Source of the DNA: Bacteroidia bacterium
GTDB lineage: Bacteria; Bacteroidota; Bacteroidia; Chitinophagales; Saprospiraceae
Direction of reading: 5' to 3'
Length of the DNA stretch: 5,424 bases
Assembly (NCBI GenBank): GCA_030431945.1
Contig: JAUIIF010000349.1
Coordinates: 1 to 5,424 of the forward strand
Shown: positions 1-5,424 of the stretch, one piece after another
Numbering within the stretch: position 1 is the first letter of the stretch
Layout of the letters: every line of letters starts with the position of its first letter
Made by a program: the position numbers and the translations under genes
Notes under the pieces: model-generated
The model's input: only the letters and a program-made list of their open reading frames with translations
Told to the model about the DNA's origin: nothing
The model's database searches: none

Positions 1-1
1 G

Positions 2-430
2 ATGCAGGAATTCAAGTTAAAACAAGATCCGCGCGTTCCCGCTAAGTTTTCCGGATATCCTGCGGAAATCCGCCCAAAGCTCACCGCTTTACGGGAGCTG
101 ATCCTGGACGTAGCGCGGCACGAAGCAGGCCTTACTACGCTTGAGGAAACCCTGAAGTGGGGAGAACCCAGTTACCTGGCTAAAAAGGGAAGTACCCTCC
201 GCCTGGACTGGAAAGCTAAGACCCCCGATCAATATGCCCTCTACTTCAAGTGCACCAGTAAGCTCGTACCCACCTTCCGGGAGGTGTACGGCGCGCGGTT
301 TACCTACGAAGACAACCGGGCCATCGTCTTTAAACTAACCGAAGCACTGCCCCGGAAGGAATTACGGGATTGCATTACCATGGCGCTGCAATACCATTCG
401 CTGAAGCACTTACCGCGCCTGGGGCGGTAG
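2..430 (+). CDS. DUF1801 domain protein
   Basis: This 142-residue protein looks like a DUF1801 (YdhG-like) family member, a small soluble alpha/beta fold of unknown biochemical function. The family-like features are a helical N-terminal part with 'LRELILDVA' (about residues 30-38), the stretch 'EETLKWGEPSYL' (about 48-59) and a basic beta-rich centre containing 'LYFKC'. A C-terminal helical segment begins near 'AIVFKLTEALP'. The length is normal for the family, and there is no signal peptide or membrane segment, so it should be cytosolic. The ATG at base 2 gives a sensible N-terminus, but only one base precedes it, so an upstream start cannot be excluded. The next gene is 319 bases downstream and concerns xylan breakdown, so no functional link or shared operon is evident. 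The family call is fairly firm; the function is unknown. Confidence 0.8.
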   Translation: MQEFKLKQDPRVPAKFSGYPAEIRPKLTALRELILDVARHEAGLTTLEETLKWGEPSYLAKKGSTLRLDWKAKTPDQYALYFKCTSKLVPTFREVYGARFTYEDNRAIVFKLTEALPRKELRDCITMALQYHSLKHLPRLGR

Positions 431-498
431 TGGTTTATCCATCTTGAGTGCCGTTGCTGCGATACCTTTTTCCTGCGGAAGTTGCCAACCGAACGGTG

Positions 499-514
499 GC
501 GCGGACGCAGGTGC
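499..514 (+). repeat. 16-base direct repeat, copy A
   Basis: GCGCGGACGCAGGTGC occurs here and again, exactly and in the same orientation, at 3297-3312. Both copies are in gaps between genes. This copy extends into the perfect palindrome ACGCA-GG-TGCGT (505-516). A chance exact 16-base match in a 5.4-kb window is unlikely (rough expectation below 0.01 for random sequence), so this may be the core of a dispersed intergenic repeat. Confidence 0.6.
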
Positions 515-625
515 GTGGGAGGGCAGGCGTGCCGCAAGGAACTACAATTGGTCAAGTTGCCCCTCAACAACTGCGCCCCCGCGGTGCCGCAGGAACCATT
601 TCGAAAGGGCACACCGCTTTACAAC

Positions 626-656
626 GCTCAGCACTACCTGAGCAGCCAGCATGGCT
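626..656 (+). other. Two abutting small hairpins upstream of xylanase gene
   Basis: GCTCAG (626-631) and CTGAGC (638-643) form a perfect 6-base-pair stem with a 6-base loop. It is followed directly by AGCC (644-647) and GGCT (653-656), which form a 4-base-pair stem with a 5-base loop. There is no T-run after them, so they do not look like an intrinsic terminator. They lie about 95-125 bases before the xylanase start and could be leader structure or chance. Confidence 0.25.
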
Positions 657-749
657 CTGTTACAACTGCTTTCCCTGGCACCTGCGGCCGCGCCCCCCTT
701 CATCATCTCCGGAAAAGACTTACATTTCCGGCATAATTACCCGATTACC

Positions 750-1904
750 ATGCACCGTTTACTCTTTCTATGGCCCCTGTTGGCCTTTTGCGCCTGTACG
801 CCTGCCGCAACGTCCACCGCCAGTGAAGCGGCGACTTCCCTGCAGGAGGCCTACGGCGGAGCGTTCAAAATGGGTACGGCCCTGAACGAAGCCATTGTCA
901 GTGGCACCGATACGCAGTCGCGCCGCATCGTACTGGAGCAATTCAATGCCATCACCCCCGAGAACGTAATGAAAGCCGGCCCCATAAACCCGCAACCGGA
1001 CGTTTTCAACTTTGGTCCCGCTGATGCACTGGTCGCCTTCGGCGAGGCCCACGGCCTTTTTATCGTAGGCCATACCCTCGTCTGGCACAACCAGACACCC
1101 GCCTGGTTTTTTCAGGACGAGAACGGACAGCCCCGCACCCCTGCCGCCCTGACGGAGCGCATGCGCCAGCACATTGAAACCATTGCCGGCCGCTACGCCG
1201 GCCGGGTTGATGCCTGGGATGTGGTTAATGAAGTAATCGACAATGACGGCACTTACCGCCCTACCACCTGGGTAAACGGCATTGGTGACGGAGACTCCCT
1301 CGTGAGCCGGGCCTTCCGGTTTGCGGAGCGTTATGCCCCCGACACCGAACTCTACTACAATGACTTCAACGCCTGGCGCCCCGCTAAACGGGACGGCATC
1401 ATGCGTCTCGTCCGGATGCTGCAGGCGCAGGGCATTCGCATCGACGGTGTTGGCGTACAGGGCCACTGGGGGCTCAACTTCCCCAAAAATGAGTACATCG
1501 AGGCGGCCATTGACTCCTTTGCGTCGCTCGGCGTCAAGGTGATGATCACGGAACTGGACGTAGATGTCTTACCCCTGACCCGGGAGGGGCAGATCATCGG
1601 CCAGGCCATGAGCCATCCACAATTTCAACTGGAGGAATTCAAGGAATACCTGGACCCCTACGCTGCAGGTTTGCCTGCAGATCAGGAGCAAGCCCTCGCG
1701 GATCGCTACGCTGAACTGTTCGGTATTTTTTACGCCAAACGCGACAAGATTGACCGGGTCACGCTGTGGGGGGTTAAGGACGATATGTCCTGGAAAAACG
1801 GTTACCCGATTCCCGACCGCACGAATTACCCCCTGCTCTACGACCGGCAGGGAGGGGCGAAACCAGCCCTCCAGGCCGTCCTCCAGGTACCCGCACAGCA
1901 ATAG
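750..1904 (+). CDS. GH10 endo-1,4-beta-xylanase, secreted, probable lipoprotein
   Basis: The 384-residue product is a glycoside hydrolase family 10 xylanase, a retaining endo-enzyme that cuts the beta-1,4-xylose backbone of xylan. The family signatures are in order: 'NEAIV' (46-50), 'ITPENVMK' (68-75), 'HTLVWH' (108-113), 'WDVVNE' with the expected acid/base Glu161, 'ITELDV' with the expected nucleophile Glu268, and 'WGVKDDMSW' (340-348). Both catalytic glutamates are present. It is a single-domain enzyme: the barrel fills residues from about 30 to the C-terminus, with no carbohydrate-binding module and no type IX secretion tail. I chose the ATG at 750 because it begins a clear signal peptide, MHRLLFLWPLLAFCAC; the in-frame ATG at 651 would bury it behind 33 unlikely residues. 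Cys14 or Cys16 could be the lipidated residue, but neither has an ideal lipobox, so cleavage by signal peptidase I is possible. It ends 9 bases from the stop of the convergent GH28 gene and complements the GH115 enzyme encoded downstream. No Shine-Dalgarno is seen. Confidence 0.95.
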   Translation: MHRLLFLWPLLAFCACTPAATSTASEAATSLQEAYGGAFKMGTALNEAIVSGTDTQSRRIVLEQFNAITPENVMKAGPINPQPDVFNFGPADALVAFGEAHGLFIVGHTLVWHNQTPAWFFQDENGQPRTPAALTERMRQHIETIAGRYAGRVDAWDVVNEVIDNDGTYRPTTWVNGIGDGDSLVSRAFRFAERYAPDTELYYNDFNAWRPAKRDGIMRLVRMLQAQGIRIDGVGVQGHWGLNFPKNEYIEAAIDSFASLGVKVMITELDVDVLPLTREGQIIGQAMSHPQFQLEEFKEYLDPYAAGLPADQEQALADRYAELFGIFYAKRDKIDRVTLWGVKDDMSWKNGYPIPDRTNYPLLYDRQGGAKPALQAVLQVPAQQ

Positions 1905-1941
1905 GGGAGACGCTTATTCCACGATTATTTCCCCTACTGCT
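1897..1941. terminator. Inverted repeat across two convergent stop codons; possible bidirectional terminator
   Basis: AGCAATAGGGGA (1897-1908) and TCCCCTACTGCT (1930-1941) pair at 11 of 12 positions, and the stem can grow by two more weak pairs inward (1909-1910 with 1928-1929). The left arm contains the xylanase TAG stop (1902-1904). The right arm lies in the last codons of the GH28 gene, whose stop is in the loop (1914-1916). The one mismatch, A1901 against C1937, becomes a G-U pair in the opposite-strand RNA, so transcripts of either gene can fold. Neither side has a T-run, so intrinsic termination is unproven; protection of the 3' ends is an alternative. Confidence 0.4.
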
Positions 1942-3251
1942 TCCGGCACCAGCCAGGGGCGTACGTCTGGATTTTCGGGGCTGATCCGGCAGTTCCTGAA
2001 CGTTACTTCGTCTGCGTGGCGGACAAAAAAGCCGTAGGCATTCGTCTGACCGAATTTATTTCCTTCCGGATATTTCCCATCGTACTCCATCACCCGCGGG
2101 CCCAGCGTACGGGCGCCGCCCTTGACGATGAGGTCCAGGTTCTCGAAGGTAATATTCTGCAGATTGTGGCCAGGGATACCGGTGATAATGGAGGGAAACT
2201 GTTGGGTGAAATTTCGTCCGCGGATGTTCCTGAAGTAGACGTTAGAGATGGTACCGATCCGTGGTTTTCGGCCCGGCACCGTCCGTTTGCGGTCTGCCAA
2301 CAGGATAAAAATGGCCTGGCCGCAGTGGTCAATGTCCACGTTGCTGATGTTGATGTTATCCAGCACCGCGCCGTCCATTGACTCCAGAACGATGGCCGTC
2401 TGGGCGAAAGCATTGATGAGCTTCAGGTCGGTAAATTCAAAATCCACGAAACTTCCCAGACCGTCGGTGCCCAATTTGATGCAATTGCCGGGAATGACGT
2501 TCAGCTTATCGATTGTGCAGCGGCGAACCACCACGTCTTTACAGCCATACTCGCTGCCGCTTTTGAAGCAGATACCGTCGTCTTCGGACTGAATGAAACA
2601 GTCTTCGATCAGTACGTGATGACAGTCGACAATGTCGATACCGTCCCGGTTAGGGGTCAGTTCTCCGGTATTTACCCTGATGTTGCGGATGGTGATGCTG
2701 TCCGACTCGATGTACACCTGGGTCCAGCAGGCCGGATACAACAGGGTGATGTCCTCCACGGTTACGTTGGCAGCGCCGACGAAAGCAAGAATGGACGGGC
2801 GATCTTTCTCGGTACCGAGGTTCCTGACGTTCATCCATTTCTCGTGCGTCCCCTGGCCGTTGATCGTACCGCCGCCGGTAATGGTGACGTTGCGGACGTG
2901 GTTGCCGTAAATCAGCCGCCGCTGACAATCTTCCCGCATCCGGTTGGGATACTTTGTTTCGAGCAGGTGATGAGGGTAGTGGCTTTCGTCATCCGACTTA
3001 ATCCCGAGAACCGTAGCGGTACTGTCGATGTGCAACGTCATATTGCTCGCCAGGGTTATTTGGCCGGTAAGGAAAGTGCCGTTTTCGAGCACAACTGTAC
3101 CGCCGGAACCGGCACACGCATCGATTGCTTGCTGGATGGCGGACTGGTCATTGGTGCTGCCGTCGCCCCTGGCGCCGTAATCAAAAACGTTGTAGGTTCT
3201 TTGTGCCGCTAATTGGCTGGTCAGCAGAAAAAGTAATAGTAGTTTATGCAT
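1914..3251 (-). CDS. GH28-family (polygalacturonase-like) secreted beta-helix protein
   Basis: The 445-residue product is a right-handed parallel beta-helix of the GH28/pectate-lyase superfamily. GH28 enzymes hydrolyse galacturonic-acid linkages in pectin by inversion. The N-terminus has the superfamily entry motif 'FDYGARGDGSTNDQSAIQ' (23-40). The GH28 core follows: 'PNRDGIDI' (200-207, Asp203), 'SEDDGICFKSG' (222-232, Asp224 and Asp225), then 'GNCIKLGTDG' (255-264) and 'IVLESMDG' (287-294). The three catalytic-type aspartates are kept. The place of the usual Gly-His-Gly has Asn256, and the place of Arg-Ile-Lys reads Val-Leu-Glu, so activity on plain polygalacturonan is doubtful. The ATG at 3251 is chosen because it starts a signal peptide, MHKLLLLFLLTSQLAAQ, probably cleaved after Ala16; the frame stays open upstream to 3605, but that part is implausible. 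It is divergent from the GH115 gene (229-base gap) and convergent with the xylanase gene. The family is solid; the substrate is uncertain (galacturonan, rhamnogalacturonan, or an acidic decoration). Confidence 0.88.
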   Translation of the reverse strand: MHKLLLLFLLTSQLAAQRTYNVFDYGARGDGSTNDQSAIQQAIDACAGSGGTVVLENGTFLTGQITLASNMTLHIDSTATVLGIKSDDESHYPHHLLETKYPNRMREDCQRRLIYGNHVRNVTITGGGTINGQGTHEKWMNVRNLGTEKDRPSILAFVGAANVTVEDITLLYPACWTQVYIESDSITIRNIRVNTGELTPNRDGIDIVDCHHVLIEDCFIQSEDDGICFKSGSEYGCKDVVVRRCTIDKLNVIPGNCIKLGTDGLGSFVDFEFTDLKLINAFAQTAIVLESMDGAVLDNINISNVDIDHCGQAIFILLADRKRTVPGRKPRIGTISNVYFRNIRGRNFTQQFPSIITGIPGHNLQNITFENLDLIVKGGARTLGPRVMEYDGKYPEGNKFGQTNAYGFFVRHADEVTFRNCRISPENPDVRPWLVPEAVGEIIVE

Positions 3252-3296
3252 TGATTGGGGAATTTGACAGGGCGTATACCCACCTTCCTTTTTGGG

Positions 3297-3312
3297 GCGC
3301 GGACGCAGGTGC
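3297..3312 (+). repeat. 16-base direct repeat, copy B
   Basis: This is an exact match to GCGCGGACGCAGGTGC at 499-514. It directly abuts the right arm of a 7-base inverted repeat, CCACCTT (3280-3286) / AAGGTGG (3313-3319), that surrounds it. Sequence beyond the 16 bases differs between the copies, apart from loose G-richness on the right. Confidence 0.6.
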
Positions 3313-3370
3313 AAGGTGGAGCCGGAAGGGCAAAGCTTGCGTTTTGTGCGCTCATTTTGGTTGAAAATCG

Positions 3371-3378
3371 TATGTTTG
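3371..3378 (+). promoter_or_regulatory. Candidate Bacteroidota -7 promoter box for GH115 gene
   Basis: TATGTTTG fits the Bacteroidota housekeeping sigma consensus TAnnTTTG exactly. No TTTG box sits at the usual 19-21-base spacing upstream; the nearest ones are too close (3356-3359) or slightly too far (3343-3346). Transcription from here would give a leader of roughly 95 bases before the GH115 start, containing the two palindromes. Confidence 0.35.
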
Positions 3379-3405
3379 AAAGTTAGCCAGCGGGGGTAGC
3401 AAAAA

Positions 3406-3443
3406 GCAATGGATTGCATCTCCTCTCTTTGCGCAATCGATTG
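3406..3443. promoter_or_regulatory. Pair of CAAT-N2-ATTG palindromes, candidate operator
   Basis: GCAATGGATTGC (3406-3417) and GCAATCGATTGA (3433-3444) share the inverted half-sites CAAT and ATTG around two central bases. Their centres are 27 bases apart. The second has a fully symmetric 10-base core, CAATCGATTG, with a central CG as in many LacI-family operators. A further GCAAT half-site lies at 3472-3476, just before the GH115 start. Placement between divergent glycoside hydrolase genes suggests regulator binding; which regulator is unknown. Confidence 0.4.
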
Positions 3444-3480
3444 ACTATTCTGGCTTATGCTCCTGCAAAATGCAATAAAA

Positions 3481-5424
3481 ATGAAAAAAATCCTGCTAAT
3501 TTTTCTCCTGGCTTCCCAGCTGTTATCGTGCCAGGGGGCAGCAAAAATGGGTGGCAGCAAGGTAAATTCCTTTGCTTTGGTGGATACCGGGCAGACGGCG
3601 ACCATTTATCATGATGCTGCCGATACGAAGCTGGTGGCGAAAGCTGCGGAACTATTTGCGGCAGACATCCACCGGGTGACGGGCAGGCAGGCCAGGGTGG
3701 TTACTTCCCGGGAAGCATTAGCCGGCCAGGTGGTCATCATCGGCACTCTTGGTCAGAGCAAGTTAATTGATCAACTCGCCCAAAAGCATCAGGAGCTTCA
3801 TTCGATCGGCGGCTCGTGGGAACGTTACGCCATCAAAACCATCACGAACCCCTTCCCCGGAGTGGACAAGGCGCTCGTCATTGCCGGTAGCGACCGGCGG
3901 GGAACGGCCTACGGCGTCATGAGTTTATCCGAAACCATCGGCGTTTCTCCCTGGTACTGGTGGGCTGACGCGCCGGTACGGCAAAGGGAAGAACTGACGC
4001 TGGAGCAGGTGGACATCGTATCGGCTTCCCCCTCGGTTAAATACCGGGGCATATTCCTTAACGATGAGGCGCCCGCTCTGCGCGGCTGGGCGGAAGAAAA
4101 ATTCGGGGGGTTCAACCACACTTTCTACGAAAAGGTATTTGAGCTGCTGCTGCGCAACAAGGCCAACTACCTGTGGCCGGCCATGTGGCAGCCCAGCGCT
4201 TTTTATGCTGATGATCCGCTCAATCCTCAGCTGGCCGACGAATACGGCATCGTCATTTCAACGTCGCATCATGAACCCATGATGCGGGCGCACGACGAGT
4301 GGGGCCGCGCCGACCGCGGCCCCTGGAACTACGAGCAGAACAAGGACAAGCTCCGGGAATTCTGGCGCGGAGGGATCGAACGCATGGGAGACTACGAAAG
4401 TGTAGTCACCGTCGGTATGCGCGGCGACGGCGACGAAGCCATGGGAGAGGGAACTGCCGTAGACCTGCTGAAAAACATTATTGCTGATCAGCGCAGGATC
4501 ATTGAAGACGTCACCGGAGCGCCTGCGGAAGCGACGCCGCAGGTTTGGGCCATTTACAAAGAAGTACAGGACTACTACGATAAAGGGATGCGGGTTGATG
4601 ACGATATTCTGGTCCTGCTCTGTGATGACAACTGGGGGAACGTCCGGATCCTCCCCAAGAAGGAAGACCTTGATCATGCCGGTGGCTACGGCATGTACTA
4701 CCACTTCGACTTTGTTGGCGGACCGGTGTCTTACCGCTGGCAGAACGTCACGCAGATCGAGCGGGTCTGGGAGCAAATGACCCTGGCCTACGCCTGGGGC
4801 GTCAAAGATCTCTGGCTGGTTAATGTCGGCGACCTGAAGCCGATGGAGCTGCCCATCAGTTTTTTCCTCGACCTGGCCTGGGATGCCGAGGGCATGGAGG
4901 CCGCAGCCTTACCGGATTATTACGTACAGTGGGCCGGGGAACAATTTGGTCCGGAATATGCGGTGGAAATTGCGGAGTTGCTTTCCACCGGGACCAGGTA
5001 TAACGCCCGCCGCACCCCGGAAATGCTCGCCCCCGACACTTACAGCCTGACCAATTACCGGGAAGCGGAACAGGTGCTGGCCGGCTACCGGGAGCTGCGG
5101 AAAAAAGCGGACCAGCTGCAGCATAAAATGCCGGAGAGCCACCAATCAGCCTTTTACCAGTTGGTCTACGCCCCCCTGGCGATGATCGGCAACCTGCACG
5201 AAATGTACGTTGCCGCAGCCAAAAACAACGTATACGGAGAACAGAGCCGGGCTTCCACTAATTTCTACGCCGACCAGGTCAGGCATTTCTTTGAGAAGGA
5301 CGCCCAACTCACCCGTTATTTTCACGACACCCTGGCCAATGGCAAGTGGAACCACCTGATGGCACAAACACACATCGGCTATACGAGTTGGAACAACCCG
5401 CCGGTTAATAAAATGCCCGCCGTC
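3481..5424 (+). CDS. GH115 xylan alpha-1,2-glucuronidase, lipoprotein, 3' end beyond window
   Basis: This frame is open from the ATG to the window edge: 648 residues, no stop. It matches glycoside hydrolase family 115, inverting enzymes that remove glucuronic or 4-O-methylglucuronic acid alpha-1,2-linked to xylan. Recognisable family stretches are 'WYWWAD' (158-163), 'YRGIFLNDEAPAL' (from 188), 'STSHHEPMMR' (260-269), 'GMRGDGDEAMG' (312-322), 'LLCDDNWGN' (379-387), 'GGYGMYYHFD' (401-410) and 'WLVNVGDLKPMELP' (445-458). Acidic residues in these blocks, such as Asp195/Glu196, Asp318/Glu319 and Asp382/Asp383, are candidate catalytic or sugar-binding residues; I cannot assign them individually. 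Family members usually run to about 800-1000 residues, so the C-terminal part, including the accessory beta domain, is missing only because the window ends. The N-terminus is a good lipoprotein signal, MKKILLIFLLASQLLSC, with lipobox LLSC and Cys17. No Shine-Dalgarno is present; the bases just before the ATG are A-rich, as is common in Bacteroidota. It pairs functionally with the GH10 xylanase. Confidence 0.93.
   Translation, partial: MKKILLIFLLASQLLSCQGAAKMGGSKVNSFALVDTGQTATIYHDAADTKLVAKAAELFAADIHRVTGRQARVVTSREALAGQVVIIGTLGQSKLIDQLAQKHQELHSIGGSWERYAIKTITNPFPGVDKALVIAGSDRRGTAYGVMSLSETIGVSPWYWWADAPVRQREELTLEQVDIVSASPSVKYRGIFLNDEAPALRGWAEEKFGGFNHTFYEKVFELLLRNKANYLWPAMWQPSAFYADDPLNPQLADEYGIVISTSHHEPMMRAHDEWGRADRGPWNYEQNKDKLREFWRGGIERMGDYESVVTVGMRGDGDEAMGEGTAVDLLKNIIADQRRIIEDVTGAPAEATPQVWAIYKEVQDYYDKGMRVDDDILVLLCDDNWGNVRILPKKEDLDHAGGYGMYYHFDFVGGPVSYRWQNVTQIERVWEQMTLAYAWGVKDLWLVNVGDLKPMELPISFFLDLAWDAEGMEAAALPDYYVQWAGEQFGPEYAVEIAELLSTGTRYNARRTPEMLAPDTYSLTNYREAEQVLAGYRELRKKADQLQHKMPESHQSAFYQLVYAPLAMIGNLHEMYVAAAKNNVYGEQSRASTNFYADQVRHFFEKDAQLTRYFHDTLANGKWNHLMAQTHIGYTSWNNPPVNKMPAV

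Larger units (their letters stand above)
431..749. other. Non-coding gap with short repeats, upstream of xylanase gene
   Basis: This 319-base gap separates the DUF1801 gene from the xylanase gene. Several overlapping reading frames stay open across part of it, but none gives a recognisable protein and they conflict with each other, so I treat it as non-coding. It holds one copy of a 16-base repeat (499-514) and a near-duplicated motif, GTGCCGCAAGGAAC at 529-542 and GTGCCGCAGGAAC at 584-596. It also holds a spaced inverted repeat, TTCCTGCGG at 470-478 with CCGCAGGAA at 587-595, and two abutting hairpins (626-656). The xylanase promoter should lie in its right part. The closest -7-like box is TACATTTC at 721-728, one base off TAnnTTTG and without a convincing -33 box. 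Confidence 0.55.
3252..3480. promoter_or_regulatory. Divergent control region between GH28 and GH115 genes
   Basis: This 229-base gap lies between two divergent start codons and should carry both promoters. It contains the second copy of the 16-base repeat (3297-3312), inside an inverted repeat CCACCTT (3280-3286) / AAGGTGG (3313-3319). It also contains a -7-like box for the rightward gene (3371-3378) and two CAAT-N2-ATTG palindromes (3407-3416 and 3434-3443). For the leftward GH28 gene the best -7-like match is AAGCTTTG, read on the minus strand at 3331-3338, one base off consensus and without a good -33 box. I see no RNA gene and no believable coding sequence here. Confidence 0.65.

Noticed and set aside
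411..429. Hairpin TACCGC / GCGGTA at the end of the DUF1801 gene as a terminator
   Set aside because: A 6-base-pair stem overlapping the stop codon, with a 7-base loop and no following T-run; too weak to call.
82..622. Repeated 11-mer CACCGCTTTAC at 82-92 and 612-622
   Set aside because: A few exact 11-base matches are expected by chance in a window of this size, and one copy is inside a coding sequence.
651..749. Upstream in-frame ATG at 651 as xylanase start
   Set aside because: It adds 33 residues before an evident signal peptide starting at 750; secreted proteins start at the signal peptide.
448..885. 145-codon open frame across the gap and the xylanase start
   Set aside because: It overlaps the xylanase coding sequence in another frame, has no recognisable domain, and competes with other overlapping open frames in the same GC-rich stretch.
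768..1466. 232-codon frame antisense to the xylanase gene
   Set aside because: It lies opposite a well-supported gene and reflects codon bias; the translation shows no family motif.
2616..3212. 198-codon frame antisense to the GH28 gene
   Set aside because: Shadow of the GH28 reading frame; the sense protein has clear family motifs and a signal peptide, the antisense has none.
3441..3461. TTGACT and TATGCT as an E. coli-type sigma-70 promoter
   Set aside because: Spacing is only 9 bases instead of about 17, and this consensus is not the one used by Bacteroidota.
3252..3605. In-frame extension of the GH28 gene up to 3605 on the minus strand
   Set aside because: It would overlap the GH115 start region and bury the signal peptide at 3251. 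Its translation shows no domain, only the reverse reading of the intergenic region.
4258..4776. 172-codon frame antisense to the GH115 gene
   Set aside because: Shadow of the GH115 frame, with no independent evidence of coding.

Overview
The window looks like a piece of a moderately GC-rich (about 55% by eye, not counted) Bacteroidota genome, probably a free-living polysaccharide degrader. The family assignments are my recognition of motifs; no search was run. Points favouring Bacteroidota are the lipoprotein signal peptides on secreted glycoside hydrolases, start codons preceded by A-rich or featureless sequence rather than a Shine-Dalgarno, one exact match to the Bacteroidota -7 promoter box TAnnTTTG, and the style of the GH10, GH28 and GH115 proteins. 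A Saprospiraceae/Lewinella-like source is a guess.

Layout. 2-430 (+) encodes a small cytosolic DUF1801 protein. 431-749 is a 319-base non-coding stretch with short repeats and hairpins. 750-1904 (+) encodes a secreted, probably lipid-anchored GH10 endo-beta-1,4-xylanase. 1914-3251 (-) encodes a secreted GH28-family pectinase-like beta-helix protein that meets the xylanase tail to tail, with 9 bases between the stop codons and an inverted repeat across the junction. 3252-3480 is a divergent control region with a candidate promoter box, two CAAT-N2-ATTG palindromes and a second copy of a 16-base repeat. 3481-5424 (+) encodes a GH115 xylan alpha-1,2-glucuronidase lipoprotein that is open at the window edge.

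How the genes fit together. GH10 cuts the xylan backbone and GH115 removes (4-O-methyl)glucuronic acid side groups, so these two form a coherent glucuronoxylan-degrading pair. The GH28 protein would normally point to pectin, but it keeps the family's acidic catalytic residues while lacking the usual GHG histidine and RIK arginine/lysine, so its substrate is open. No SusC/SusD pair, transporter or regulator gene lies inside the window, so a full polysaccharide utilisation locus cannot be claimed from this sequence alone.

I did not find a clearly new system. The best leads are the atypical GH28 active site, the paired palindromes between GH28 and GH115, the hairpin shared by two convergent stop codons, and the 16-base repeat present in both intergenic regions.
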